Positions 1-13,750 of a stretch of DNA of 64,000 nucleotides are shown here, piece by piece. Positions within the stretch are counted from its first letter, which is position 1; every line of letters starts with the position of its first letter. Position numbers and translations under genes: made by a program. Where the stretch lies: NCBI RefSeq assembly GCF_905475395.1, contig NC_058337.1, positions 106,262,368 to 106,326,367 on the forward strand, read 5' to 3'. The notes under the pieces were generated by a model. That model ran no database searches, was not told the DNA's origin, and was given only the letters and a program-made list of their open reading frames with translations. Origin of the DNA: Chrysoperla carnea (taxonomy: Eukaryota; Arthropoda; Insecta; Neuroptera; Chrysopidae).

Positions 1-1782
1 ATATGAGTAATTGTTCAACTGTTATAGATATGACAAGCAACAATAACGATATAAATGTTAAACATTCTTCATGGTACTTTTTATTTTATGATTATGATTA
101 TTTATTTAAATGAATTCTTCGATTTTATAAGTAATCCGTTCAGTGTTTATTCACACGATAGTGTATGTTTTTGTTTGCCTCACGTAAATGGCGTAGTTCC
201 AGTTTAAAACAGAGTCTATGTTTTTGAAACATGTCTCTATTCTTTTCAAGTGTATTCATTTTCTGCTTAATATAATGCCACGTTTTTGCATTATTTTCAT
301 AAAACTATTAAATACAGAAATTGTAATAATTTATAATTTTATTTCATTAAAGCTTCGAAATAGTACAAAATGTTGTAGGTTTCACGGTTATTCAAGCAGA
401 ACTAAAATGATTACCTTGATATAACTGGATCAAAATTTAGCATTCAATTTTGGAAAAGAGCAAGCCTGAGCTCTTCAGTGTCGAACTGCGTTCCTGATGA
501 GCATAGTACTATAAAGGGAAATATTAATGTTGGCAGACTAGCAGAAGTGAGAAACAATAGTCACCATTTCCATCGATCATTGATTTAACACAAATAGAAA
601 TTCAACAGATCTACCCCCAAAATCACAAGCTAAGAACGTCTGACATAACCAACCACGAGCTACGAAGAGTTTTTTATGTCTTTTTAGAAATTTCTCAAAT
701 TTCAATAACATCATTGCTAACTTAAAAAAAAAAATATCAATTTCGTTTTTTCAAAAGTTTGTGGTTTCAAGTAGTCATTTGGAAAACTTCGAGTATAAAG
801 TTGGAATTAAATATTTAAGCTATTCAGGTTTCGCGCTTGGATACTTTACTCAGGTATTTACAAACATTTAGCTACGCAGGTAACATATTTGATTAAGTTA
901 TGATGGTAGATAGGTGATTTGAAGGGTAAGTGCGGCGGTACCCAGACTCAACAATTGAATTAATTTTTGTTGTGACTGTATAGAGACATTCCCAAACCAG
1001 AGTTTCCCAAACCAAAAACAGTTCAGCTTTAAAATATTTGACCATCAAAGGTTAAAAAGAAAGGAAACAGTATAGAAAGCAAATGAACGGGATATGAACA
1101 TATCCGATTTACTGGATTTACTGAGAAATTCGATTTACTGAAATTCGACTTACCTTTGTTGTGTAAGAGTATATTCGCCTGTCAACAAGAAAACGCTAAC
1201 GGGTAAAGTCAAAAATATTTTTGTAAATATTGCTTGTAAGTTATCAATACAAGTTTTTCAGTTAAATGTTTCAATGCTGTAATAATAATCGATCTTTAAA
1301 GATTTACAGTCACACATTGATATTTTTAACGTCAGTTGACAGTTTGGCAGACGAGATTTTTTTTGAAAATTTTTGATTTATTCGATTAATTTTATGATTT
1401 AACATTTTTGCTTATAAATTCTGGATGTATATTTGCATGGTGCATGAGTTTTATTTTCGGCGTTTTGGCACACTACTTTATTAATATAATTTTATGGATA
1501 GACATATAAGTCTATGGTTTCCAAAATTTTAATAATTGTAAATTGACATTTACTTTATCAATTACTGTTAAAAAATTTAAAAATTGATCATATTTTAAAT
1601 AAAACGTGTGATTTATGCCAATTATATAAGACAGCAGCGCTGTGATCGATTCAGAAATCCAATCCACCTACTTTGCACACAACGAATACGATATTATGTT
1701 TAGCAAGTTTTGCTTTTTACAGATTTTACAGCGGACGATAAAGAAAATTTTTTTGTAAATGTAAAGTAGTAACCACAAAATA

Positions 1783-1908
1783 CTTCTACTTTAGTAGAAG
1801 AACATTTATTTAATTATGAATTTGATCCAAAATGGTTGTTTTGTAAAAAATAATTATGTCGCTAAAACAGTGATAACAAAAGTAATCATTTTGATTCAAA
1901 TTCATAAT
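1783..1908. repeat. Two adjacent hairpins
   Basis: CTTCTACT-TT-AGTAGAAG at 1783-1800 is a perfect 8-bp stem. Just after it, 1813-1837 (ATTATGAATTTGATCC...) pairs with 1884-1908 over 25 bp with 3 mismatches around a 46-nt loop. The larger one may be the remains of a small palindromic transposon or an expressed hairpin. Confidence 0.6.
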
Positions 1909-3670
1909 AGGTTGAAATAACATTTAGAACATAAGTATATTTTCTCTTGATATTTGTTAATTTCAATTAAATAACCGTGATATTAGTTTTTATTTTTGGT
2001 GGCCTGATTTAAATAAAATTACAAAGGGAACAAAAAAGATTTGTATAACTCATATGTCAACAAAAGTATATCCGTATCAAAATTTGTATACACATAATAT
2101 AAGATGTACCAAAAATAGTTTACTGTTTAGTGGCAAGGCTGCTCATCAAGAATGAATTGATTTTCGTCAGAATTACTCTTGGACAGTAGAAACATAAAGG
2201 GGTAGATGGTTGTTTGAAATGTTAGATGGCTGTTGGTAATTGATTTACAAATTTACAAAATCCAGCCTATGCAAAATTGAAGACCCTGACCATCTCTTTC
2301 ATACTCTAAACGCTAAAAATACCATAAAAAGGTCAATATATTACAATAGATAAAAGCCAACCAAGATAAAAGCCATCAAAGATTGCTTGTATCTCTTTCT
2401 AGCAAAACAGAATTTACCACGACGCTTTTACCGTAAAGATAGTATTTCTCGACCAATATTTTGTTAAAAATGCGAAAAAAAATCATCTATATTCCGTTAT
2501 TATGAAAGTGATGATATCGTTCAAAGAGATTTGGAATCAGGTCTACAATAGATCCTTTGATATTTATGATGAGATTGTCAACCAGAAAGATTTTTTAGAA
2601 ATGAACCTTCTTAGAGATATAAAGGAATATATATTATATTGTATATTCTTTAAATGTTCTCAATATTAGCCCACTTTAGTTTGTGACATTCTGTAAAGTG
2701 GAATATAATAATGATAATCCAAAAATTCATCATAATTATGAACGCTTATTTAAATATAAAAAAGTTTTTTTATTTTTATTTATTCTTTATTTTTATATTA
2801 AATTATGAACACACTGAAGTAAATGGATTATTTAAGGTGTCATTTTCTTAGATTTTTATCAAATTTATTACGTTCTATTAGCTATGTTGTTACATGCAGT
2901 ATCACATGCGTGGTGTTACATTTGTTTAAAATGAAACCAGATTTAGTTTCACTTTAAAAATCTTTCTTTAGCAACTTATCTGTAAGTGGATCGTGAAAAT
3001 CGATACAAAAGAATTTATTCTACTTTTATATAAAAAGCTGTGCTTTCTCACTGGTTTAAAAAAACAGGGTTCAATAAAATTTGATGATAAATTTGTATTG
3101 ATTTCGACCCTTATCTGTCAAATTAAATTTTCCAATTTGAAAGAATGAAATACATTTTTGAAAGAAGTGAAAGAAAAATTAAATAAAATTTTAGAAAAAA
3201 ATGTTATTGTTTAAAAACTACATTTCTTTCGAGTGATGTAAATCTGAACAAATAATAGTCCGTGGATCCACGCATAAAAACTTGTACATCGCATGTAATC
3301 ACCATATCACCGTTGAGACCTTATAAATAGTGTATTCCAAGTTATAACAACAGTACTTCTTCAAAGGAGAGATAACGTTCTAGGCATAGGAGAATGAAAT
3401 TCGAGAAAAATAGGATACTAGTGTGAATATTACCAAAACGTCTGCTTAGAAAAATTGGAAATTTGGTAAAGAATGCTTCAAGCATGATGCATTGCATAAT
3501 TTTATTGTAATTGCAAGTCAGTGGTGTTAATGGTTTTTTTCTTAAAACAAGGTTATACAAACTCTTCTCTCTATATTCTCTAAATCAGGAAAGATCCAGA
3601 GTTCGTACTGTCAAATTTTCAACTTTTCAAAGCCTGCATTTAGTCAACATTCACATAACATGGACAGTTG

Positions 3671-3739
3671 GGACATTTTCTTTCAACATCTTTGGACATT
3701 TTCTTTCAACCTCTTTGGACATTTTCTTTCAACCTTTTC
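3671..3739. repeat. 23-bp tandem repeat, 3 copies
   Basis: GGACATTTTCTTTCAAC plus ATCTTT or CTCTTT begins at 3671, 3694 and 3717. The copies are near-identical, so the expansion is recent. Confidence 0.95.
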
Positions 3740-4559
3740 CACAACCGTAAGTTCTCAATAGCAGGGCGTTCTGTTTCAAAGGGCTCAATTTTTTTTGAAG
3801 TTTTAAGCCTGGTTTTTTTACTATCCTAATAGGAATATTGTTGAATAATAAATGGAAAAGTCAACGTTCGTCCGATATCAAACGACAAATGCAATTTGCT
3901 GAGTGAATGTTTGACAGAACAGACAAAAACAAGTCTCATCGATGATATAATCAGTAAGTTTTTGAGATATAGACATGTAAACTAGGACTGTTTATAAACA
4001 TTTATCAATTTGAACAATATTTTGTATAATAAGTAGAGAATTAGTCTACAAACTTTTTGTTTATGTAATTCATTCATAAAATAAAATATATCTCTGGTAT
4101 CCATTTAAAGAAATTTGAGATGTACAAAACAATTTTAATTACGCATATAAACAAACCAAAAAACAAACATTGGACTGACTGACTAGCACTGGACATGGTC
4201 ACATGGACAACACAATGATATAAATATGAAGAAAAATATAAATAGACACAAACGATTATTTAATTTTTATTTTATATTTCTGTTCATTTTAAGAAGTATA
4301 TAAAAAAAATATATAAATGATTGTCTTAGAATATAAAAGTAATGACATATGACACCGTATGACGCCATACATGTCTGGTCTATGTCTTCTTTTTATATAT
4401 AGTTTGTGACAAATAAAAAGAAGAGAATTCATACTTTGGAATCGTTTGAAATAATTTGAAAGCGAAAATAATAATAAAAATACCTACCACATCCGCGGCA
4501 TAATCACTTGAAATTATAAAAGTTAAATAACTATTTACAAGTGTAATTTACAAAATTTT

Positions 4560-4690
4560 ACATACCCCGACCAATTTTTCACTTACGGAACCCTAAATTC
4601 GATGCCACAGACAGGTAGACAGCCAAACTCGCTCAGTGGTCACTTAAACACCCTTTTTTGGTTCGGGAGTTAAAAATAGCCAGCTCTAAA
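4560..4690 (+). repeat. Possible dispersed-repeat tail
   Basis: CTTACGGAACCCTAAATTCG, then GACAGGTAGACAGCC and GGTTCGGGAGTTAAAAA. A TACGGAACCCTAAA motif with CAGACAG units is typical of insect LINE/RTE tails (compare TACGGAGCCCTCAAAAA at 47848). The frame that follows (4745-4942) has no recognised content. Confidence 0.3.
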
Positions 4691-5820
4691 AATGAAAGAA
4701 TGATCGCAGAGTGGGCGATGAGAAAGACGCAATCTTCATAAGCTGTGTTATTACAAAAACTCAATTACAATGGGATACACCTCCCAAGTGACCTATGGGC
4801 AAAAACAAAAGTGGACCTTAAAAACATTTGGAAACTTTTGGAAATGCAATCAATTAGAGCAACGAGCATCAATTGTCTAGGTAAAAGAATCGCAGACCAA
4901 ACCTTTAAACCTTGCTTGACTCAATTTAAACTTTCTATTTGAAAAAATAGAAAGAAACGATGGATTACATTACAGAACGTAGCCAACTCGGTCATTTGTA
5001 AGTGACTCAATTATATGTAACCCCATCGCGCTTTTCTTCCATTTGTTTGTTTAAGGACCATGATTTATATAAAATATACAAAAATTTTTAACAAATGTAA
5101 ATATTTGATTTCATTATAAAAAATATTAAAATTTCTACATTTTCACAGTGAACATCTAAGATCTTAGTTGATTTTATTATGAACAAGTGATATTTACTAC
5201 TGTACATTATACTGACTTTATTGATGTCTTGAGCTGTAAAGAATTTAATGCGTTATATGTGTATAATATGCATATTAAATATTTTTAGGTGCAATGGATG
5301 CACGCGACTGACCCCTTTAACAGACGCCAATGATAAACATGCATACTATAAAGTCATATATACTCGTAAAACTACATTCCAAATGCATATATTATATTAA
5401 ATACATATACCTTTACTCCCATACCATCCATATACCAGCAGATAGATACGAGATAAATATCATCTCTCTAAAATAAATAAACACAGAAAAAGACAACAAA
5501 ATTTAGAATAAAAAAAAAAAAACGAAATTCTGATTTGTAATTCGGATAAAATTTTTTAACCGATTTTTTTTTTTTTATTTATCTGTTTTTGTCATGTAAA
5601 TTTTTTTGGATTCAATTTTTTTTTTTTGGAATTTCAAAAATGAGTTATTAAAACTTAATTATCTTTGTATATGATTTTCCCAAAATGCTTCAATTATTAC
5701 CAGAATAAATAAATTTTTGTATAGTGCACTCACCCCATAAATATTGCAATGAGGAAGCTATTCAAACTTTGGAGGTTCCAAATTACGTTTATTATCAATT
5801 ACCTAAAGTGGCTTTGTTGG

Positions 5821-6093
5821 TAAGAAAATTTCAGTCATGTGGTCGCCGTGGCTGACGTGTACATGGCGCAATCTGGATGTCCAATTTTCATAAACGTTCC
5901 ACAGCAATTACTGTCACATTTCATCAATAACCCATCGAATGTTGAATTCCAAGTGTTCTACCGTCTCTGGTTTTCGGCGCGCGGCGTTGACAAATAACTT
6001 TACATATCCTCAAAGAAAATAATATAATAGTGTTAGATCGCAAGATTTTGAAGGTCAATTAACGGGTCCATAACGTCAAACACCAATTATATC
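5821..6093 (-). pseudogene. Mariner/Tc1-like transposase C-terminus, dead
   Basis: The minus strand reads as 91 continuous codons without a frameshift. It carries the landmarks GPVN-stop-P, SCDLTLLYYFL, RRKPETVEHLEFNIRWVIDEM, and NVYENWTSRLRHV followed by GDHMTEI. Known: insect IS630/Tc1/mariner transposases end with a WPPRSCDLTPLDYFLWG-type motif, then KPET...I and a final NW.R...GGH..EI block. Five in-frame stops are present (four TGA, one TAA). At least two TGA fall where the family has Trp, as expected of G-to-A decay. The third catalytic acid, Asp of LDYFLW, is Tyr. The N-terminal part with the first two catalytic Asp is not recognisable upstream (above 6093). The copy is inactive. Confidence 0.85.
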
Positions 6094-9000
6094 AAATTAT
6101 AATGTTGCAACATTATACCTATATGCTGCTTTGGGGTGAGTCTATTCATTATGAAATGGCAGACCGAAGTAGACACAATCGTTAAGTGATCCATCGAAAT
6201 TACCAAAATTATGTTTCATCAATGTCAGAGCCAAATTTTTTATCATATTTTTTTCATTTTTGCTTCTTAAGCAATTTGCCACAAAGTGAAAAAAATGTGT
6301 GGTCTCCGATTTCGATAAAAATCATTTTCTAGATTAATTTTAAACTGAGAAATAAAAAAATTTGGTTATTTTGTCAATTGGGCGAGTAGTTTATGAGATA
6401 TGGGCAAAAATAATATACGAAAGCACAGCTTACTTGACCGTTAGGTGAGTATTATTAGGATTAGATGGAAAGTTATCTATGAAAGCGCCACCTTTCAATA
6501 TTTAATTTCAAATAGCGCAAGGAGCAAAATTGTGCTCGATTTTAAAAAAGGCCACAAAAAGAAATTCCGTCAAATTATAAAAGCTTATTTTTAAACTTGG
6601 CAAAAAATCGTTTTAGAAAATTAAGTACTGCACAAAATTAATTATTTTTTTAAGTTGGAAAATCACTCTATAGCTTGCCCTACCTTGTAAAATATTTATA
6701 TTGAAAATCAATCTGTCTGTAGCCCTGCATCTATCTGCCGATACCTATTAACGTTAATTATTAAAACTATTCATTAAATTATGAAATTACGATTATCATT
6801 AAATTTTAATTTTTTGTGAATATAATAAAAAAATATATAATTTTTAATTAGTAAAACAAATATTTATTAATTAAATAATATTTTTGTTAGTTGTTTTTTA
6901 ATAATAATTTTTATATTAATTATTAATTATCTCTTAAAAAATCTACGTTTTTTTTAAAATATTTTTATTATCAAAAATACACAAAAAAATTCTCACATCA
7001 AAATTTATTGTTTTTTAGATTCAATGTATTCAATCGTTTTAACCCTTTGATTTCTTATTTAGTAAACTTGAGTTAAATCTGCGGATATATTAAATTTGTT
7101 ACAATTTTTAGTGGAAAACTCTTTGGTAAAATTTGGAGATTACATTCGGATTGTTATTTTTTGAGTAATAGGCAAAGGTTGAGAAAACATTTTCAGAGAA
7201 ATGGTAGGCTTTACTACTTAAATGGTTAAAAGTAATCACTAGAAAACGCGAGTATCGCGACTCGAGTTCTATTTTTACTCGAGAGAGTTTGTCAAACACA
7301 TACTCGAATGAATGTTAGAATTATAATTTCTAATTGAATGAGGGTATTAAAAACTAAAATTGGGTATATAATTTATACAGGTATTCACATTGTGAAATTT
7401 CTTGTCATCATTATTACCATTAGATATTGAATTGCAAATATCCTTAAAAATGTTTAAGCACACCATGCTCGAGTTACAGGCGGTGTAAATAGTTAGCTCG
7501 AGAGAAGGGAAAACTCTAGAATCGAGTGACGTAATAGACTTACTTGAGTGATTCAAGTCACAAAATCCTTCTCGAATTGCATCATTAATATGGAGTTGGC
7601 AAGACTCAGAAATACATACACATTTTGCTTATTTTGCTTCTATATCACTTATTTCTGGAGTTTTAATTCACCAATGATTTACTACTAAAGTTAAGAATAA
7701 AATTCGAAGTTGTCACAAAATTTGATTAGTTTCATTATTTATTTTAAGTAATAAATAAAATTCATTCTCCATTAAAAATATTTATACATCACATAAATTA
7801 CTTATTCAATCCATACTAATACAATCTTATTCAAAATAACTGAAACTTGTATCGGTATCGTCGGGACCAGACCATATTATGCTTAAGTCATGTTTTTAGT
7901 TAATTAATTTTCGCGGTTTATAAGATGGGTATCTGCTAAGATGCTAAAATAGAGAATGCAATGACAATTAAACTTAGATTTAAGTCTTTTTTCAATTTTA
8001 TGATGTTGCCAGTAAAACGATGGTAACGCCATGAAAATTTAATATAGCAACATTTTTAATCTACAGATATGTAGACATCGTCAGAAAATTCTGTTGATAT
8101 TAAAAAAATCTATCAAAATTCATTAAAGTAGTATCTTCAGAGTTGAAGAAAATACAACCTTACAGAAAAAAGGTAGAAATTTGCTTCGGGTAATTTAATA
8201 CACAGACACAATACTTCGTCCTCATTGAGAATGCTATTCATATTTCCAGAAAATAAATATTAATAAAATTGTCAGTCGGTCGGTGTCAGACTTTTTTTTT
8301 TCTAGCTCCCATCTGAGCGATAAGGAACATAGTTGGTAGTGAATTTTAAAATGGTGGTGACTTTTGAAACAGTCGGTTAGGTTACTCAGGACCAATATTT
8401 ATTTTCTACTTGCAAGTTTTTGAAAATAAAAGGTTGTTTGTAGCACGATTGTTATATTCAAAACCAAATTGGCTCGTATTTTTGTACGTTACAGTGTACC
8501 TACAACGTGTTCAAGTACTCAGAATTCATTGTATTCCCATGTAACCGTGTCCTGATAACTCTCATATAAAATTAGTTTTTTTTTTTTTATATTATTTATT
8601 TATATAAATAAAACTTTTTAAAAAGTTTTGCTATAAAGTATTCCAGCCAGCATTCACTATAAAGTCAAAGCACTATATTGTACCAAAGACTCAAACCAAT
8701 ATAATGAATGGTATATGAATGTATGGTATATACTATAAATACAAATTAACTTTTAGTGTCACGCTGTGTCGAATGCACCACTAAAATATCGTCATTCAAA
8801 AGACAAGAAAAGTTTTGAAATATTTATTTTTTTTAATTGAACTTTTTTCTGTTTTATTTAAAAGGCTTCGATTCTATTGATGTCCATAATATAAAACCAT
8901 TGAGGATTTTAAATTATTATAGTGTGCAAATTAATATTTGATTGGCAAAAAGTAATTGGTTATTGCTAAAGCATTTAGAAATGCAATCTAAAACCGATTC

Positions 9001-12000
9001 CGCATACTCAAAACAAATGTTGTTCTATTGGCGGTCATTTAAGTATATCCAATCATCATATTTCTTAACATTATCACAGCTGATAATAATGTATTTGAAG
9101 TACATTTTGATATTTTTTTATTAACAATTTCATTTTGTTATAAATTAATTATAAAAATTAAACGAATTTTGATATAAAACTAGTGATTGGTTGTAATAGC
9201 ATTATATTCGTTGAGGCTGAGAACCAATCGGAATCACTTTATAAATTTGTATCTTCTTCCAGAAACAAACCCTTTATTATCTCTCCACGACATTTTATCA
9301 TCTTTCCATGGGATGGCATTGCTAAACCGATACCGATATCTTGACGTCACTGTCGTTTCAATGAGAATTTTCAAAAGGCGATTTTTTATGGCGAAATTAC
9401 AAGGAAAATCAATTGTTAAATTATTTTTTTTTTTTACAATATGTTTTATTATTTTTTATTATTCGAAAACAAATTTTTTCATAATTTTTACATTCTCTTT
9501 AAATAGTCGTTTTAGCAATTTCGGTCGTCTATTACGTTGCATTAATTAAGAAATTTTGTAGGATTAGAAATTTAGTAAAAATTTTATTTAATATAAGGAA
9601 AAAAACTCAAAGAGCATTGCCAGTAAAGGTCATTTTTTGATGCAGGTTCTTTTGGGCGAAAATATATGTAATTGCGGCTAATTAAATTCTCTTTATTTTG
9701 TATTATCATATTTTCGATAGCGGATTATTTTATAGCCAATATTCTGCAAAATAAACCGCAACAAATCTACTAGTTTGCAGTAGTTTTTGTCACCATGTAT
9801 TTTTAAAGAAAATTGTAGTAGAGAGAATAAATGATTCCCCGATAATAAATGAAGACGATGCAAGACAAAGTTTTGTGAATTAAAATTAGTTCCAAATTAC
9901 GAGTAGAACAACTTTCCTATTTATTTCCTTTCCTTTTTGTATTTAATTATTTCCGATATAAGGAAATAATTAGGTAATTACAAAACTTTTCCTCTCTTAC
10001 TGGATAACCAATTCAGCGTATTTTGAAAAAACAAATTTTTGCAAAAGAATATGTTCTTAAAAATATTTACGTGCTATACTTGAATTCATTAGTCAAATAC
10101 GTATTTTCTTGCATAAAGTATTTAGAATATTAAGATCGTTGAATCAAAAAATATTTAATTCAATCCAGATATTTTTACAAATATCGAATGTTTCACAAAA
10201 AAAGAAGGAAATTAAGAAGGTAGAAGTAGAAAATCAGAAGGATAATGAAAAAAGAAATATAATTAGTAATAATTTCTCACTTTTAATAACTCGGAATAAA
10301 AACTGCATTGCCAAAAGTTTGGCACACTCCATATAGTATTATTTCCAAACATTTCCAATCAAAATAAGTAATTTTTTGCCTGAAAGAAGCCATGAAATAA
10401 ACACATTTATATATTTATATACTATAATATGATAAAAGACCTAAGAAAGACCAATATAAGAAGAGAAAAATGAACTAAGAGATATTATGACAAGGTGTGA
10501 TATTTTTATTGTAAATTATACGGACAATTCATTTGGTGTTTTAAATCACTGTTAGTATTAAATAATGTATTCTTTCTATGCTGTCTTTTATCATATTTTA
10601 TGCACTGTGACTAAATCTTAAATGACACAAATTATTTATTTAAAAATTTTTTATTTTTTTGTGTGATGTCCATAAATATTTTAATATATTTGTGATTAAT
10701 GTTAATTATTAACACGGAAATAATAATTGACTACATATTGTGCAAACAGTAATTTTTGTTATGTAAGCCAAAGAATTTATAGTTAAATTTAGTTTCGAAA
10801 GGAAAGGAGCCAGTAAGCTGGATATCATACTTATTTAGTTCTTCTAACAGGCTAAATGTAAGAATTTTTAAGTATAACAAAATTTTCCCTTTCGAAAATG
10901 CTCATTAGCTTATGTTTTAGTTGAATGTTCATCAGTTTATGTTTTAGTTGAATATTCAAAGAAGATAATTGTTTCAAAAATGAAAAATTCATATTGTACG
11001 GAATAAATTAATTTGATGGTTGGCTTAAATTCATCAATTTTAAGCTGTAAAAACAATTAATAAATTTCCCGAAATCTTTGAAACAGAATCCTTGATTAAT
11101 TGTTAGATCTTTTTCGTTTGTTGGGTACTTTTTGACAAGCCTCTCAAATTTTGTGATCGATATGATCTTGCAAAATGTATTGGGAAAATCACTAATGATG
11201 CCAAGCAGTCAATATGGAAGTCATAAGCAGGAGTGTCTGTCAAAAACGTTGATAGAATAATACAATTAAGTCTGACATCTAAAGTGGCTGTGTAAATAAC
11301 AAAAATTAATCGTGGTTTCTATGGAAACGAAATATTTAAAAGCACTGGTTTGTCTCAAGAAATAATGATTTGCCTATCAGTAGTGGTCTTATTCCTTTCA
11401 GCCAAATTTAAAAACTTATAAATGATTCCTTTGAAAACTTTATAGACTATTTAAAAACCAAATCAAGAAGAAACGTTAAAGATAAAATAATATACCTTTT
11501 CTAACAATGGCTTATTTTCACCATAGTTATATTATTTTTCGATCAAATTAAAATGATGTACTTACCCGTAAATCAATTTTTAATAAAAATTATATTGATA
11601 AAATATTATATATAAAGTATCTTTATACGTATAATGAAAAAAAAAAGTTTATACTCAAGTCTACTGTTAACGTCGCCGATAAATTATCTCGAAAAATAGT
11701 AAACATAGGTACTAAATTTCTAATATCTTTGAGATTTTTTTGGTTATATTATATATATTTCATGACTCTGTCTGTCCTAAAAATATAATCTTCTTCGTAA
11801 ATAACATTCGAGACTATAATCATTGAATTATTAGGTATAGACTTTAAGTTAAAAAATTTGTATTGCCGACCTTTCATGTTATAAAGTTACAGCAATATTT
11901 TCGAAAGTTTCTTGTGGTTTGTAACTCGTAAGCTGGTATTTTGGGTACAACATTCTCGTCTCGTTTTCTCGTCTCTTCTGTGCCATTACTATTTAGCCTT

Positions 12001-13034
12001 TTTAACGTTTCAGACACGATAGAAGATACAAATCCTAATAAAAATTATTTATATTTATCGAATTACTTAAAAGGGATTTTTCTTAAAACTTAAAAAGAAA
12101 AAATGTTTAAAAAATTTTGAGCTACAAAAAGTCATATTAGATCAATCTTAGCCCGAAAAATAGGTACAGACTTGAACATCGCTCATATTAATTGATATCA
12201 TCCTTCCAAAAAATATTTAAAAGCCTACTACAATCTTTCTCATTCACGTTTGCTATACGTAAAATAACGATTTAATGACGTTTTTCCTTAAATTGCATTT
12301 GACGCCGATAAGCGATACAAATGTTAGAGTGAAGCAGGCTATTAAGCAAAAGTCTTTGTGTTTAAAATTCCCGGCCCTATTACGGATCCGCTTAAAATTT
12401 AAGTTTAATAACTTTATCGATCACATTTAGTTTTGCATTGGCATAAAGAGCACTCAGATTTAAGAAAAAAACGTTTAAATTAAGTGAAAGCTAAAAATGT
12501 TTTTTGGTATGTTTAAATTTCATAGAGTTTGATAATTTAGAAAAAAAAAGTTCAATTTACTATATTGGGATATATTTTGATACCCCATTTCAAAATAAAT
12601 CTATCTTGTTTTAACAAATCAATGGATATTTTATCCCCAAAAAATTAAACTGCAGTAAAATATAATGCACTTACATACACAAGACCATATACACTTATAC
12701 ATACCTAGTTTTTAATAAACATCATAGATCACACACTTTGTAATAATGTATCGGTATCAATGAATTATTAGCCTGTTCTGTTCGAATATCCAATCTCTCT
12801 TGCATGTTATGAAAAATTCGTTTATATATTTTGATAGTATGATGAAGAATCTTATACAGTAATAGTCTTGGAGCCAATAAACGATTTTACTTAACACTCC
12901 TATGCATTGATGTTAACCCATCTCTTTTCAAGAATTTACCTCTTGGGCTACTGGGATCTCAAAAGAAAATATCTCTTAAACGACTAGATCGTCAGGTAAG
13001 TTTTAAGTAAACAGAAGATATCAGTCTCATAATA
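6094..13034. other. Gene-free AT-rich flank
   Basis: The first few hundred bases above the dead transposase may belong to the same element but show no readable protein. 6730-7010 is nearly pure A/T. Four CTCGAG sites cluster at 7250-7505 without further structure. 10080-10165 and 31050-31105 share AATAAAGTATT...ATCGTTGA.TCAA.AAATATTTA, a small dispersed repeat. The 120-codon frame at 9187-9549 is discussed under rejected items. Confidence 0.55.
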
Positions 13035-13750
13035 TTATCAACCAGTTGCGGATATAGAATTTCATTTAGGGGGGGCAAGTTTTGTATGTAATTTTCATAC
13101 TAAGCCAAAATTTTGTAAAATTTTTGTTTGTTTGTATGTAATACATTTGAATCTCCATAATCGGTACTCCATAAAAATCAAGGTTGTTCCGATTACTTTG
13201 ATTGTACGAAAAAATTCATTATAAATCAAATAAAGCATTCAAAAATCCCCCATTGAAATGTATGTATTTAAGCAAAACTGTACCCACAGCATTCAATACG
13301 TGTTGTGATGTATTTGTGTTTATTAATAGGAATGAATCATATTAGATGTATATATAAACAAACAATATCATTTTTAAGTGATTTTTTGAAAACGGTGCGG
13401 AAAATTCAGGTGGCTGAAAAGTGTCCCGATTACTGGACGTTTCTGGTTATTAAATGCTACGATTGTATACACGCAATCGGATCATCAGTATCTCTCTTGC
13501 ATGCGTGAACTTTTGTACACATGAGTGGACTTCAAGTATTTATTCATGTAATAAATGAATGTTGAAACTCTAGGCGTATCGAAGCATGGACCTCTTAATG
13601 AGAGCAGTTGACCCGCTTGGACTTATTTGTGCGCCAAAATACTATTGAATTATATACCAAAAAATTTATAATCTCACCCTTACAAAACTAAAATTCCTAT
13701 TTTGCCTACCCCCCTTTTGACCAAAAGCTGAGTTCATCCATGGATGAGAC
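13035..13750. mobile_element. Possible TIR element with G-rich ends
   Basis: The left end is GGATATAGAATTTCATTTAG then GGGGGGCAAG. The right end inverted is GGATGAACTCAGCTTTTGGT then CAAAAGGGGGGTAGGCAAA. The GGAT...TTT...GGGGGG order resembles the ends of common insect elements that begin GGCGGATCCAG. The interior has related half-copies CCGATTACTTTGATTGTAC and CCGATTACTGGACGTTTC. No transposase is seen; the link is tentative. Confidence 0.35.

Larger units (their letters stand above)
1..5820. other. Gene-free AT-rich flank
   Basis: Apart from the hairpins at 1783-1908, the 23-bp repeat at 3671 and the repeat-like tail at 4560, nothing is recognisable on either strand. Open frames of 60-80 codons here have no domain, no codon bias and no start context. 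Confidence 0.6.

Noticed and set aside
4745..4942. 65-codon plus-strand frame after a repeat-like tail
   Set aside because: No reverse-transcriptase, transposase or host domain is visible in its residues.
7250..7560. Cluster of CTCGAG sites as a possible inverted element
   Set aside because: The segments between sites do not pair beyond short matches, and no ends could be defined.
9187..9549. 120-codon plus-strand frame, the longest outside opa
   Set aside because: Composition follows the AT-rich DNA (Phe/Ile/Leu runs), with no domain, no initiation context and no splice partner. A TGACGTCA at 9342-9349 was noted but is a single site.
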